From: Berghia stephanieae
Lineage: Eukaryota; Mollusca; Gastropoda; Nudibranchia; Aeolidiidae
NCBI GenBank assembly: GCA_034508935.3
Contig: CM067444.1
Span: 84,248,793-84,312,792, forward strand
Reading direction: 5' to 3'
Length of the DNA: 64,000 bases
Positions 1 through 13,194 of this stretch are shown here, piece after piece. A model generated the notes under the pieces. It saw only the letters and a program-made list of their open reading frames with translations. It ran no database searches and was not told the DNA's origin. The position numbers and the translations under genes are program-made. The first letter of the stretch is position 1; every line of letters begins with the position of its first letter.

Positions 1-331
1 GACAACAAAAGTTGACATTCAGGGCTCAGAAGAGAAAGACAGGGCCGGACCCGACCTTGACCTATATATCATAATTTCAGAGTTCGATGTTATTGAGTAA
101 AAGCCGTTTGTGCCGTGATTAATGACTTAGTAATAATTACAAAATTCCACCATCTGAGATTGGGTCACTGTTGTGATTGGTTGTTTCCTTTGTTTTTGTT
201 CTGTTATGTTTATTTTGTTGCTATATTGAATTGTTTTGCTGTTTGTTTTCACCCCCCTCTTCAGAAATCACCATGCCGTTTGAAACACTGTTTACATGCA
301 CGACATTATCGATTTCATTGAAAGGGAACAA

Positions 332-1270
332 AAGTGTAATGTCAAAAAACTGATTCAGATCTCATTGGAAATGTAAAACTACTCTTCCGGAAGACTGGAT
401 AGATACCTTGTGAAATTGATCTTCTGGTTTCTGAGTGATCGCATCGTGTTTTCTAGTCTAAGTACATTCTTGTCATAAATAAAGCTCATCCATCCTCGCT
501 CTTTCGCGTCCTAAGAATCTGCCTATACTAAAATATTTATACCAAATTATGATTCATTATGTAGCTCTATTCATTATTAGTCCCCCGAAGGATTGGTTAT
601 AAACAGATTTCCAATTATTTTGGAACCAGAAAAGTAGGTGTGAGGTCACCACTTTTCTGTCTTATTGGACCAAAGGCTTCGTACACTCCTAGCCTGGCAC
701 TGCCTAAAGATGACGTCACAACACAAGGCCAGAACCACAAAAAAAGAAAGTGAATAGTGGGTTCAATAGGGAAAGCAATGGGATCGTTTGTTTCTGTATT
801 GGACGTACTTCCTAAGGAAGTGGCACGCTATATATCCAAGTTAACGAAAGTTATGAGATGATACGACAAAAAGGACATAATCGATGACAAATGCATTTTC
901 GTAATAATACGAGTACATGGATAGGCCATGGAAACCTTTAGAACATGCCAAGCAGCAAAATCAGTTGGCCCCAGAGTTTGCAAGTATTCATCAAACTATT
1001 TTGACAATGGTGAGAGGAATAGTGAGAAATAGTGTGACGTCAAAATACTGGTTCCAATCTCACTGGAAGTGTGAAAACTAGTCTTCCGGAGGAATGGATG
1101 CATACCTTGTGCAACTTCTGGTTTCAGAGTGATGGCATCGTATTTTCCAGCCTAAATAACTGCTGGTCGTCAATGATGATCATCCATCCCAGCTCTTTTC
1201 CGCCCTGCAATCATAATCGCCTATACATCCTGTTACTAAAATAGTTATGCCACATTATGACTCGACGTGT
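332..1270 (+). repeat. pair of direct repeats of about 235 bp
   Basis: 332-565 and 1030-1268 share GTCAAAA.ACTG, ACTCTTCCGGAAGACTGGAT / AGTCTTCCGGAGGAATGGAT, ATACCTTGTG and CATCCATCC..GCTCTTT in order, at about 75-80 percent. The spacer holds nothing recognised; the 68-codon frame at 115-321 is a chance frame. Confidence 0.6.
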
Positions 1271-1429
1271 TACTTATTCGCTGGAAGTCCCGTGGACTGA
1301 CTTTCGGAAACCTTTGTGAAAATTTTGAGTGATGCTCAGGATCTGCGAAGCTGAATTTTTCGTGTTAAAAAGTTGGCTATGGGATAGACTTATTTATATC
1401 ACCTCAATGTGAGAAAGTCAGTAAAACGA

Positions 1430-2030
1430 ATTAAGTTGACGTCACTCAGCTATGTATTTAGACCGCCAGTTAGGTGATTAGTTCTCACTGAAATATGTCA
1501 ATCAGACTATGTTACACATAATTCTTAGTGTTTGTAGGTTTCATCTGGCGGATATATTCTATATGTGTGTGTGTGTGTGTGTGTGGAGAGAGAGAGAGAG
1601 TGTGTGTGTTGTGAGTATTTTACTTTAACGCATCTCAATATGCCCCAAACACGGACTTTGACAATATACACAATGTAAAGGTGATGTTAAGAAGACAACA
1701 ACACGCGACGGTCTATGGCAGCAGACGTGACAAGTTGTTGTTTATCTCTGACATTTACAACGATGACATGAGGGGCAGAGGGAAGAAACAAAAGGAATAA
1801 CATTGCCTCGGCCACCATAGACAACAATAACAACAACAGACAGCAATATCATCTGAGCTAAAACACTCACAACCCCATGAGCCGGATAAAACGTACCAAT
1901 ACACAAAACTATGTGTTAACTTACGCGTTTATAATTTTGATTGATATAATTTGGTAAGAACAATCACCAAAATGGCTGTCTAGAAACAACAATCAATAAC
2001 AAAGAGTTGAGTGACGCCATAAAAAATGGA
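1430..2030. repeat. diverged TATAGATAGTATGC-family relative with inverted ends
   Basis: TTGACGTCACTCAGC...TTAGTTCTCACTG (1434-1493) is the inverse of text near 1950-2016 (GTAAGAACAATCACC, GAGTTGAGTGACGCC). The middle holds a (GT)n(GA)n run at 1564-1610. Confidence 0.5.
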
Positions 2031-2031
2031 C

Positions 2032-2033
<2 letters not shown>

Positions 2034-2104
<71 letters not shown>

Positions 2105-2131
2105 TCTCTCTCTCTCTCAATCTCTCTCTCC
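2034..2131 (+). repeat. (TC)n microsatellite
   Basis: About 98 bp of CT repeats with two interruptions. Confidence 0.95.
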
Positions 2132-2437
2132 ACCCACCAAATATCGACAATCTTTTCGATGGCTAATCGTGAAAATCTATAACATAATACGTATCTTTGT
2201 TATGTTATCCCACCCTCGTTACGTACACAGCTGCTGTTTAAAATGGGGAGAAGGGGAAGGTGGGTTGAAATCTACATACGAACACAATTATATAAATATA
2301 ATATACGGGCATATTGGATTGTAATAACACAATCATTCCTTGTGGATTAGACATCAATGGTATTGTTCAATAGGTTGTTATGACTAGATATCACGTCTGT
2401 GTGTTTGTCTATCGTTAGCATTGCCCGAGGGGAAAGG

Positions 2438-2462
2438 GGGGGGGGAGAGAGAGAGAGAGAGG

Positions 2463-2506
<44 letters not shown>

Positions 2507-2635
2507 GGGAGAGAGAGAGAGAGGAGAGGAGGAGAGAGAGAGAGAGGGAGAAGGAGAGGGAGAGAGGAGAGAAGGGGGTGGGGAGGGGAGAGGGAGAGAA
2601 GAGAGAGAGAGAGAGAGGGGAGGAGGGGGGGAGGG
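2438..2635 (+). repeat. (GA)n and GGA-rich purine tract
   Basis: About 200 bp of nearly pure purine. Confidence 0.95.
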
Positions 2636-2649
2636 GTTGGATGAGGTAG

Positions 2650-4450
2650 CGATTTAATACAGCGTACAAACTAAAAGCAAGGAGAAGGATAAAAGTTCGA
2701 ATAATTTGAAGCATCTAAATCAAAGACAATGGTAGGTGAAATACTGAAGTTTTCGTCCAACCGAGCCATCGATCACTTGATTTGTACAACGATTGGATAT
2801 TTCTTAAAAAATGTAATTACGCAGCTTTGTTTGAAAGTTGTAAACATACCCACGGTTCAAGCTCATAGCCATCTAAGGTACTTGCTTGTCATCCGAAGCA
2901 ATCAACCCCACAGTCTGTGAGTATTTATCACAATACTTTAGCAGAGCGATGAGGGGATTACATCGTGACCCCAAAGAATGCCTGTGTTAAATTTTTGAGT
3001 GATGTTCAGGATCTATGGGGCTGGCTGTTTCGGTTGACAGGCAAGTAAGTACTTTAGAAAGATAACGTCAAGTTGAACAAAATGATCTATTGTGATGATG
3101 AATATTTCGAGAATTGAAAAAATATTTTTTTTTTTTTAGTTTGTGGGTCATTTTGAGCATATTTGATCGATGTGACCAATGTCCATGACTCGAGCGCATG
3201 GTAAAATTATATAGACCATTGTTAGACAAAATGGACAAGTTCAAATACCAGAAGTAGGTCCAAGATTAAAATAGTCTTTGAAAACGGTCCACACTGATAT
3301 TGGTACAGGATCTCCACCAGGAGGGACAAACTCAAATGGGTTAAAAAATAAGCACTAATATTGATGATATTTAAAAAGCCAACTGACATTGACGTAATAG
3401 CACCAACCACTTAACAAATTGCCTTTATTTTGAGGACAATAAAGATGAAGAATAGGTATCATCAAAAAATAATAATTGGTGATATTTAAGAAATCCTTAT
3501 CTAACAATGTATTATTAACTCAATCTTATATTATTCGAATTTAGACCTATGATACAAGTTCGTAGTTTTCCTTCAGTTACAAAATTTGCGGAAAGCGATA
3601 GTAGATGATCGGCTCGGGATTGCCAATTGGGTGGTTAATGCCAATTCCAAAAACTTCGTATTTTTTAAAAGATGTTCGACATGGAAAAATTGGATTGTAC
3701 ATGTTTTTAGTATTTGTTTTTCAAATCACTTAACTCCACCTGTTTGGTGGATACATTTTCATCACTTTCACAAAGCATGAAATTGAAATTTCTTGCCATA
3801 AACTTGGAAGACGGGTCGGGACTTACCTGTCACTCGAAACAATATGTCCTACAGTTTCTATTTAACAAAAGATTTTGATACACAAAGACGGAATGGCATT
3901 GTGACACCTAGCCCCATGCATCCCCCCCCCCCCCCCCCCAATCGGCTGTGTTTGTATAGTACGAGCTATGAGATAGCTACGTTCAATACTCGTATTGTCA
4001 TCTTTCGATGAGTATACATTTTTATTTTCTCAGATCAACATAGTAAGAGTGTACCCTTAATCATGTAATCCTGCCGTCGAGGACACAGACTACATCTTCC
4101 TATTTACATGAGCGAAATTCGTGTAATAAAACAGGCATTCTCATTACATTATGTCAATTCGATTGAAAATTTTGTTCATATTGGTAGCAAGTCAATATGT
4201 ACATATATTTCTTTCTATAATATTTCCTTCATAGCCTTTAAGATATTCAGTAGCAATGCACCAGCATGTTACAAGTATACAAACAAATAAATAAATAAAA
4301 ATATCATCTCTCACAAAGTGATTAATCTATCTGACCCCAGCGAAAAATGAAACCAAAAAAAAAAGGCGGAACTCAGATGTAACCGAATTGTATCATTCCG
4401 GAACAAGGGGACAAGAGGTAGCCAACGTTTTCCCCTTCTTAATTAAAGAG
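2650..4450. other. no gene seen
   Basis: AT-rich sequence with short chance frames only. A word near 2985-3025 (TTTGAGTGATGTTCAGGATC) repeats one at 1322-1345. Confidence 0.5.
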
Positions 4451-4487
4451 AATTCTATCCGACGCTAAAACGTCATCGTGTTTGTGA

Positions 4488-4511
4488 GGGGGGGGGGGGG
4501 GGGGGGGGGGG
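4488..4511 (+). repeat. poly-G tract
   Basis: 24 G. Similar runs: C 3922-3939, C about 6380-6394, G about 22432-22451, G about 29167-29180, C about 32448-32467, C about 32910-32925, G about 52423-52435, C about 57319-57333 and C about 58077-58095. Confidence 0.9.
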
Positions 4512-4594
4512 AGGAACAGCATCGAATACAAAGAAACTCAACGCATTTACATATTTCAAGAAGTCATACAAATAGCCGTAGAACCGTAGCCTTT

Positions 4595-5138
4595 TGTTTG
4601 TTTGTTTTTAAGGGTTTTACGGCGCTTGCAACACATTAAGGTTATATCAGCGCCAGTAAAAAGAAAGAAAATGGGATAGTAAAAAGTTATAGAATTACAA
4701 TAAAGCATCCGAGAAAAGGGAAGACAAAGGGGAATTGGTTCAAAAAAGAAACAGGTGTAGATTTCAAAAGCACACTATCAAAGTACTTAGTTTGAGATCA
4801 CTAAAAGTCTCATCCAGACACAAGCACAGGTCCCAACTAAGAGGAATACACTCAAATGTTTACCAATCATATAATATAATGTGTAAACTAAACATAATAC
4901 AATGCATAACAACAGAGAGATGATTTACAAGGAAAAAAATATCATCTCCCAAAACTATAACTATACATTCGACTGTTTCCCTCTCAGCCAAGGACTCCGA
5001 CCAAGGTCAGGACAAAACCAAGCAATCTCATTCCAAGACAAAGACAGAAAGCAATTGGAAAACAGATAACAGGGGATAAAAGTAAAAGACACAGCAAGTA
5101 CCTCCCTGCCCGCTATGGGAGGTAGGAACCCCACCCAG
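4595..5138 (-). mobile_element. 0.55-kb retroposon family R1, full-length copy with 12-bp target duplication
   Basis: Sense (minus) start CTGGGTGGGGTTCC at 5138 and an (AAAC)n tail near 4600, preceded by ACTGGCGCTGATATAACC-type text and GCAAGCGCCGTAAAACCC. ACCGTAGCCTTT flanks both sides (4583-4594 and 5139-5150). No tRNA-like A/B boxes and no reading frame are present, so it looks like a SINE or a LINE-3'-end-mobilised RNA. Confidence 0.8.
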
Positions 5139-5264
5139 ACCGTAGCCTTTAATTTACAGCCTGACAATAGGACTTTTATTATGACGTCCTATTTTGATCA
5201 GTGCACCGCCTTGTGAGTTGTTAGTAGTGATCAAGGAAAACAAATGATCCCATTGGTTGTACTA

Positions 5265-5880
5265 TATACACCTATTAAAAGGGAATATAACCACGTCATT
5301 CGGACAGTCGTCCTAATATAAACAATGGCAGTTAATGCTACATGGCATTACCATTGATGGTATGCGTTTAAATAAAATACACACTAGTTCTACATGAGTG
5401 GTTAATCGTAATATCAGAGAAAGCTATGTGTAATTTTTAACGGTTATAGTCTGATTGAGCTAATCTATTGAGAACTAATCACACAAAAAGCGGTCGAAAA
5501 ACAATAACAAAGAGCAGAGTGAAGTCAATTCTATTTTTTGTAAACAACTAGCTAGATTTGTCTCAGAGGGTTGAGGGTGTGTCGCAAATCCTCCGTTTTG
5601 ATTAGTCAAAAATCTACTGGTTAATTGAATACGACAACACACGATTCACTTTCTTTTGGTGATCGTCGCCTTGTGTTGTGATGTGGTTTGTTGTTTTTTT
5701 ATCAGTGTACGAAGTCTACAAATCGAACCCAGGCTCACCGGGTAAAAGTATATTTTACACAGCCTGTCATAAGTCATTTTCTCTGCTCGTTACAATGAGT
5801 GTTATAAATGAATGAAGTTGACGTCACTCCGCACTTTCCAGACGGGTGATTAGTTCTCACTTATAAATTCTCTCCATCAT
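5265..5880. repeat. second diverged relative of the same family
   Basis: Forward copy 5265-5535 (GTTAATGCTACATGGC, TTGAGAACTAATCACAC, GAGCAGAGTGAAGTC) and an inverted end piece at 5815-5880 (AGTTGACGTCACTCC, TTAGTTCTCAC). Confidence 0.5.
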
Positions 5881-6063
5881 ACTACAAATCTTTAATGTCA
5901 CACATAGTTGGGTGTGTGTGTGTGTTTACGATTCATCTGCTGGTGGGCATAACTGGAGAGTTTTACATAAGCATACCCTCACAATGTGTGACGGATACAA
6001 TCAATTTTCTCAGATGTGTTGAGATAATCGGTGGAGTGGTAACAACGAGGGGGAGGCCCTTCT

Positions 6064-6194
<131 letters not shown>

Positions 6195-6589
6195 GCGGGA
6201 TAGGATGAGTTGATACAATAATACAAGATACCGATCTGTCAATGACTCATGAATAACTGATATATAATACACCAGGTTTTCTCAAAATTGTGGTTGGTGT
6301 TATAATAACAATAATTACAATCGAGATTTATCAATGGACAATTATCATAATACGACACACATTCCACAACCATTATCTCACCCCCCCCCCCCCCAGCCCC
6401 CCAATTATAAGTTACAACGCCAGTCGGAATCATTACAATAACAGCGTCAGCAGAAGGACTAGGACAAACACGTGCCCGCGCACGATCTGTTCTGTAGGTT
6501 TCTATAAAGATCTGAAAAACGTGTGTATAGAACAATGTTAAGTCAAGGCAGAAAGAAAATGCAAGGAAAAGAAAAATATCTCAAAAATT

Positions 6590-6675
6590 AACTTGCCTCG
6601 ACTGGGGTTCGAATCTCAGATCTCCGGATTACCGGTCAGACATGCTACAATTACATCACAGAGGTCACCCGATTG
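6590..6675 (-). repeat. tRNA-like SINE head
   Basis: The minus strand reads TGATGTAATTGTAGCATGTC and GAGATTCGAACCCC, A- and B-box-like. Pairing of the acceptor stem is poor, so it is a SINE or tRNA pseudogene rather than a working tRNA. Confidence 0.55.
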
Positions 6676-6865
6676 CGACTTGCTTGATGCTTATTTTTCC
6701 TTCATAAAGGGGCGCGTTTCCCCTGCGAACCATCGCTTTGTATAATATATCATAATAAACAAACATTGAACGGACGAGAACGAATCAGCGACATCTATAG
6801 AGGATATTGGATGTCGATGAAACGAAGACATGAGTAGCTCCTTTTTTAAAAAAAAAAAATATCAT

Positions 6866-6974
6866 AGTAACAAATTAAGGTGCAGGTATTGGAGTAAGAT
6901 AATCTGAAAAGGTGGAATTAAAAACGTTTTAAGGTTTTTATCTAACACCAGTACCAGCTCCCTAATTTGTTACT
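6866..6974. repeat. hairpin MITE (AGTAACAAATTA ends)
   Basis: AGTAACAAATTA.GGTGCAGGT and ACCAGCTCCCTAATTTGTTACT are inverted arms of about 37 bp. A one-sided relative, GTGACAAATTAGGGAGCAGG, stands at about 25159-25195. Confidence 0.65.
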
Positions 6975-6979
6975 GAGGA

Positions 6980-7237
6980 TTTCTATAGTAAATCAATAGA
7001 CATGTGGGAACCGATCGCCATTTTAAAATTTAATAAAAGCTGATGGTTTAGAGTATTGCCAGAGTGTAAAAATTTGTAGGTCTGATAACCGAACGCAAAA
7101 ATTATGGACTAGATTTAATGTTGTTGTAATGGACAATATTTAGCATTGGTTTGAAGGTATTTCCACTGTAACAATTTGGATTGTAAGACTTAACAAATGA
7201 ATAAACGTCGGGTATTGCCTATGCCTTTGTCATGTGT

Positions 7238-7274
<37 letters not shown>

Positions 7275-9240
7275 ATGTAACAACGCATTGCCTATCCCAA
7301 CGCCTTTGTAATATGTGTGTGTTTGGAGGTGATTACCAAGGGGGAAAGGATGGAAATCCATGTCTCTGGTTATTTTGTATTCTCCGTTGAAAATGTGCGT
7401 CAAAAATACATTTTCTTTTAATTAAACGTTTTTAAACTAAAGAAGTAAAATCGTTTTATAATTTTTTTAAATGAATAAGTTGTGGCAGTGGTCATGGAAA
7501 ATTCTGGTCTGGATCTAGCGTATTTAGGTAAGGTACTTTAACGCACTATTACCCCATTAGGCTCAGGTGTTGATAAGTACCTGGCTCTAAGCAGTGATGG
7601 ATAATATAAGAGGGTTAGTACAAAAAGGACACCCAATGGGCGGCTTGCACAGTATGAAATTTAAATTTGGTTCCACATGGTTTAATGGGAGAATAGATAA
7701 AACATCGTGAAACGCATTCATTGAGCAAGGTAAATTCGTGGAAATGTGCTATATAAATGTACTTATCACAATGCACGATGTTCTATCATTGGTCAAAACA
7801 AACATGATTATGTCTATAATATATAGAGCAATCTCCACTAAAATTCCTCAAAGCGCTTTACAATGGGACCCTAGCCAACACAATTCTTAATATGTAGGAC
7901 AAGACATGACGCCCTGTAAAGCGATATTACAATCTTCATTAAAAATAAGAAGAAGAAAAACAACATTTTAATGAAAATAAATTATGAACAGCAATAGAAC
8001 ACAACTGGTATCGCCACCTCAAGCCACTGATGACAATGAGAGGTGAAGAGATAAGATTGCACGAATCGATAATATTATAATTACAGGGTGATTCAATTAA
8101 ATGTGAATGTTATCCTACCCTTTCCCCCTTCAATTAAATATGTCGCTGGGATGTTGATATCCCTCATTCATAATGTGTTGCGTTACACGTCATCAAGGAG
8201 TTTTCCAAAACCAACCTATCAGAATTTGATGCTATTTTTTAGCGTTTGCTCTTTTAAAGTAGTCTGTTTGATTAGAAGGGCACAGATGTGACCTACGGTT
8301 CGGGCACCTGGAAAAAAGATTATAGATGGCCCCATTTGTTTATATGGTAGATATGCTTGAATGTCTCTTGTCGACCAGATGAAAGCAAAAATTAATATTA
8401 CATTATCCAAAAAGAAAGATATGTTTTGCCCACTAGAAGGTTAATTTTATGGCCAACCCAACACACTCAAGAAAATCTGTCAAAGTAGGGTACAACGACT
8501 CTTCTTTTACAATTTATAACATTATGGGTACCGTGGCCATTGTGTAGATAAAAAGTAGCTTAACCGAAAAAGGTTTTATTTTGCAGTAATTTACATCACT
8601 TCGCAATTCTTGAAGTTCGCGTAAAATAAGACAAAATCATTCATGATATAGTCCAATCCTGTGCAAAAATTCTATATTATAGCCCAAAGTCACATCAGTT
8701 CCACACGTGAAATTATTCAAATACAAGTCAACCTAAAATGTACATGGTTCGATTTACTGTGATAAAGTACACATGAAGTGTTCACATTTTACTAAACTAT
8801 TCCAAATATTTAAAAAAAACACCATCCTCAACATTTTCCCCATTTGAGTCTCTAAACTTTTGTCACTTTGCTTGACAAAATCTTTACGTAACATCATCTT
8901 GCTTAATTTCTCTCTCCTTATAATATACATTTTCTGGTCAAAATGAAACTAAGTCGTTTTGTGAGCATACAGCAGACGCAGGCCTCTGATTTAACTACAT
9001 ATATGCTACAGGCGCATCACCAAGGTCAGGCTATGGTGGATGATACGCTATACAATTATGTACACTAGGCTGAGTAAGTCATACAGATAGGTACTGGGTG
9101 GTTCACAATTGATCATTAATGTAATGCCACCGCAAATGTCAGCACATCCCTTAAGCTCAAGACTGGCTCAAGAGTGATATTTAACCATATATATAAGCCA
9201 CATTCTATTCCATTGAATACATAATATATTATAGACATTC
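6980..9240. other. no gene seen
   Basis: A (TG)n run at about 7231-7270 and the SINE fragment at 7820-7945. The rest is unrecognised, with frames of at most 67 codons. Confidence 0.5.
7820..7945 (-). repeat. SINE family B fragment
   Basis: AAAGCGCTTTACAATGGGAC and GTAGGACAAGACATGACGCC match 44130-44445. Confidence 0.65.
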
Positions 9241-9284
9241 ATGAATTCCCAAGTTGGAAAGGATGCCAAACTCAAGAAAGAGAG

Positions 9285-9291
9285 AAACAAA

Positions 9292-9344
<53 letters not shown>

Positions 9345-9494
9345 AAGAGAGTGAGAAAGAGAGTGAGGGAGAGAGGAGAGGGAGGGAGAGAGGAGAGAGG
9401 GGAGAGAGAGGAAAATTAGAGAAGAGGAAAAAAAGTGTGAGAGAGAGAGAGAGTAAAAATAGGAGAATAGAGAGATAAAATGGGAGAGAGGCGG

Positions 9495-9532
<38 letters not shown>

Positions 9533-9553
9533 AGAAAGTAAAAAGGGAAGGAG

Positions 9554-9613
<60 letters not shown>

Positions 9614-9641
9614 GGGTAAAAAAGGGAAGGAGGTATGGAGG

Positions 9642-9706
<65 letters not shown>

Positions 9707-9866
9707 GTGTGTCGTGTGTGTGTGTGTGTATGTGTGTGTGTTCAGACTGTTGTACATCCCCAATTCTATTTGTCGGTATGACCGGGTATATACAATGGTA
9801 TCTCGGTATTTATGGAATAACAATGCTGGACTAAGAAAAAAAAATTGTTAAAAAACTAGGAGAGAG

Positions 9867-9940
<74 letters not shown>

Positions 9941-9965
9941 AGAGAGAAGTAAAAAAGGGAAGGAG

Positions 9966-10021
<56 letters not shown>

Positions 10022-10160
10022 TGTGTGTGTGTGTGTATGTGTTCAAACTGTTGTACATCCCCAATTCTATTTGTCGGTATTACCGGGGGTATATACAATG
10101 GTATCTCGGTATTTATGGAATAACAATGCTGGACTAAGAAAAAAAATTGTTAAAAAACTA
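9285..10160 (+). repeat. GA/GT microsatellite cluster with a 301-bp duplication
   Basis: Purine arrays at 9290-9720 and 9858-10035. TGTTGTACATCCCCAATTCT through GGACTAAGAAAAAAAA occurs twice, 301 bp apart (9741 and 10042); GGGAAGGAGGTATGGAGAG occurs three times. All long frames here are repeat translations. Confidence 0.9.
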
Positions 10161-10324
10161 GGAGACAGGTAAAAAAAGAAGATCATTTTTAAAAAGAGAA
10201 ATTTAAGTTTAAGTAAGATTAGACTATTATGTAATTAGGTGAAGGAGAAACATAAAGAATGATTTTTAAAAAGTCTGTTGCAGTACATTATAACAGGGCT
10301 AGTGGATTCGCAGTTACTTATGAC

Positions 10325-10573
10325 CAGACCTGCCTAGTGCTACGAAAATTCGTAAAAATACGAATTTTTGGCTCCAGCTACAGAGCTGGACTGGTCTCTT
10401 TGACTCAATAAATCTTGTTGAAATGTGAACTTTAGTTCCTTACAACCCATATTCAGAATGTTGAAGCATTTCTGGATCATGCAGAGAGCAAATTGTTTAT
10501 TTCTAAAGCTATTTAAAGTGATTTTTTTTTTCCCTTGGAAATTACGAATTTTGAAATTTCACAGGTAGCCGTG
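10325..10573. mobile_element. hAT-like MITE, 249 bp, 8-bp target duplication
   Basis: CTTATGAC borders both sides (10317-10324 and 10574-10581). Ends CAGACCTGCCTAGTG and CACAGGTAGCCGTG are imperfect inverted repeats followed inward by AAAATTCGTAA and its complement. Confidence 0.6.
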
Positions 10574-10989
10574 CTTATGACACATTTTCATTTTGACAGG
10601 AAGTAGAAAGGATGGTTAGAAGAGAGAGTTGGACTAGAGAGTTTGGTTACACTTACGAGCATGATAAAATTAGACCAATCTTTATAATATTAAGCTGGGT
10701 TCACCTAATAATTAAATCTTAAGATTGACTTATAAAATTTAAGTTCAAATTAATGCCTGTATCGAGAACAAAAATGAATGGATTGTTGTCACTACTGACT
10801 AAGATCGTTTGTATACAAATAAAAAACAAAGAACAATTTTTTAAAAAGTATTTTAAAGCAAAAGAACAGAAAATATGCTGTGACATATCTAATCATTAAA
10901 GCTAAGGTGATTGAATGAGTGTTTTAATTTTATCCTATATCATCTACTTTATAACGATTATTCTAAATACCAAAAAAGGCTGACAGTGC

Positions 10990-11747
10990 ATCTAAGAAAA
11001 AATGAAGTTAAAAATTTCAGTAGCTTTCTTCTTCAAAAACACAAAATATGTATTTAACTCCCTTTGGAATTATGTAAAGAACAACCTTCTCTTAACAAAA
11101 AAAATGTACCAAAAAACTACTATAATAAATAATAAACCTTGGACAAATGCAGAAACCAAATTCATCTTGAGAAAAGAAAAAGACAACTCGAGATATTGAA
11201 CGAACTGCAAGAGGCCAGCGTCAGCGTCGAGAGGGCTATACAGAGGGAATTAAAATTATTGATGAAGACACGGGGAAAAAAGCAAACATCTCTGATCTTA
11301 GATTAAAATTAAAAAACAAAGAAAACAAGGGAATAGCTCCTCAGAAAGAAAAAAATCAAAAGCTAGCCCAAGACCCGGTAAGAAAGGCAAATATCTCTAA
11401 TGAACAATTTTCATCAGTATTCCCTGAATCATAAACCAAAGTCGATGGGAAACTCATTGGAAAAAAAGTAAACCCAATAGAGCAAATCACATATGATGCA
11501 TATATATGAGAAATCTCAATGAAATTAAGGCCTCTGAACCAGATGGCCTATCAGCAAAATTTCTAAAAACGTTTCCTAATGATCTGTGGACTGGCTTTCA
11601 TCTAAACATTCCTCAACTGCCAAGTCTCCTTGGATCAAGGTGAAGTTCCTGAAGAGTGGAACGATGCCAATATAACGCAGATATTCAAAAAACAAACACG
11701 GAGCTGATAACTATAGGCAAATTGTTGGACCATGTGATACGTAGGTA
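10990..11747 (+). mobile_element. LINE fragment (5' part of the reverse-transcriptase domain)
   Basis: Around 11508-11600 the sequence reads LNEIKASEPDGLSAKFLKTF, followed by PEEWNDANIT-like and NYR.I-like remnants, then GKLLDHVIR near 11720. This is the standard start of a non-LTR RT domain. The upstream part is lysine/glutamate-rich with several stops. It stops abruptly at about 11747. See the 16360-17275 piece for a possible continuation. Confidence 0.7.
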
Positions 11748-11749
11748 CC

Positions 11750-12890
11750 CAATCTTGAAGATGTTTTAGTTCTATTAAGTTATAGTAGCAATCGTGTAAC
11801 TTTCGATTTGAAGAAAGAGTCTACATAACGTACTTCCGGCGTTCACATTTTACTTTTTCATAATTTTAATTTCCACCATGTAAATGTGGTCAATTTTGGC
11901 TGAGATGAAACAGTGAAATTTATCGCTCTGCGACTTCAGTTAAAGTTGGCTATCTTTGGGATCATGACAGGTTGGAAAGCAAAAAAATAATTTCACGAAG
12001 GCTTTGTAAAAATACACTGGGATGTGTTAAGATTTGACAATTCTAAAAAGCATCATTTAACCGTAGCAATATATCTACCATATAAACGACCCATGGGCTA
12101 TGCATGGCATTCTGGAACATTCCCAACTATGTTGCGACTAAGTCTCACAAATTCTTTCTTTCTTCAGTTCTTTCTTAGTTCTTTCCTTTTTCTAACATTT
12201 CAATTTCACAAATTGACTGATTTCAGTTAATTGACTGAGAATTTAAGGTCTACTCAAGCCTGAAAATCGTCTTTTCCAAAATTGTCTGAAAATTTATATC
12301 AACCAACGATGACCTCAGCAGAAATTGATAATAGTATGACATGTCAAACATCCTGTCAGATGTATCATATAATATACTTTTAAAAGAATATTGTTAGTAC
12401 TCACAAATTAATTAGCCTGTATGAGCATAAAGGGAGGGGGTAGTCTTACTTTTGCGTTTTTTAGTGGTCAAAACTTACAGTGAGAGTGATTTTAGATTAA
12501 AGCCAACAAAAAAATTAAGGCATTATAAGTAAGCAAAATATGCTTTGCCTCAGTAATGAAACAATTAAACACAGTTTAAGCATTAGAAAAAGAAAAGAAA
12601 ATCTCCAGTCTTTATTCTTGGTGCAGGAGGGGGTAGATATCCCCTGTCAAAATATTCGGGAACAAGCTTAGAAAATGAAACTATCTATATAAATTCCATG
12701 ACAGAGAAAATGGTCCAGGTTAGACTGTACCCTTGCTTGCAAACATGAAAAGAATTTAAATATTCTGCATTCCTTTCGTTTTTTAAAAATTAATGATGCT
12801 GGCAAGGACTGGGTCCCTTACTGTTATTCTTTTTGGAGACTACAAGTCCCTTTGTAGCATAATTTAATCTGACTTTGCCGTATAGACAGA
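11750..12890. other. no gene seen
   Basis: Unrecognised AT-rich DNA between a LINE fragment and the 12.9-kb repeat. Confidence 0.45.
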
Positions 12891-12894
12891 TATA

Positions 12895-13190
12895 AAAACT
12901 AGTACCAGTACTTTGAACGAACCCTACAAAAACCCAGGACCTTTGTTACGACCTCTAACTAACCCAAGTAGAAAACAATCCTCAGATCTCGAGCAACCCT
13001 ATAGCCTATACAATAGAAAGAGAAAAAAAAAACCTATGATGACTGCTTGGCAGACACTAGGCTTATATACTTGAACAACAATGGTGGCAGAGAACCAAAA
13101 CAATGGTCATATAAGGAAATTTTAAACTTTTACCAATCGATCAAGGCCAAGTTTTGCTTCTACTCTAAAGTACAGTACAGCTTTTAAAAT
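12895..13190 (+). repeat. repeat shared with 48340-48620
   Basis: Same order of words: CCTCTAACTAACCC, GAAAA.AA...TC, CTCGAGC, AATGGTGGCAGAGAACC / AATGGCGGCCGAGAATC, AAAACAATGGTCA, AGGAAA.T.AAACTTT. The 48-kb copy keeps a perfect AAAATGGCGGC. Confidence 0.6.
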
Positions 13191-13194
13191 TAAA

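Noticed and set aside
2007-2714. Long frames with Ser-Leu or Arg-Glu repeats
   Set aside because: They are translations of (TC)n and (GA)n arrays. The same applies near 6.1, 9.3-10.1, 13.8, 19.5 and 50.5 kb.
6590-6675. Functional tRNA gene
   Set aside because: Acceptor and anticodon stems are poorly paired.
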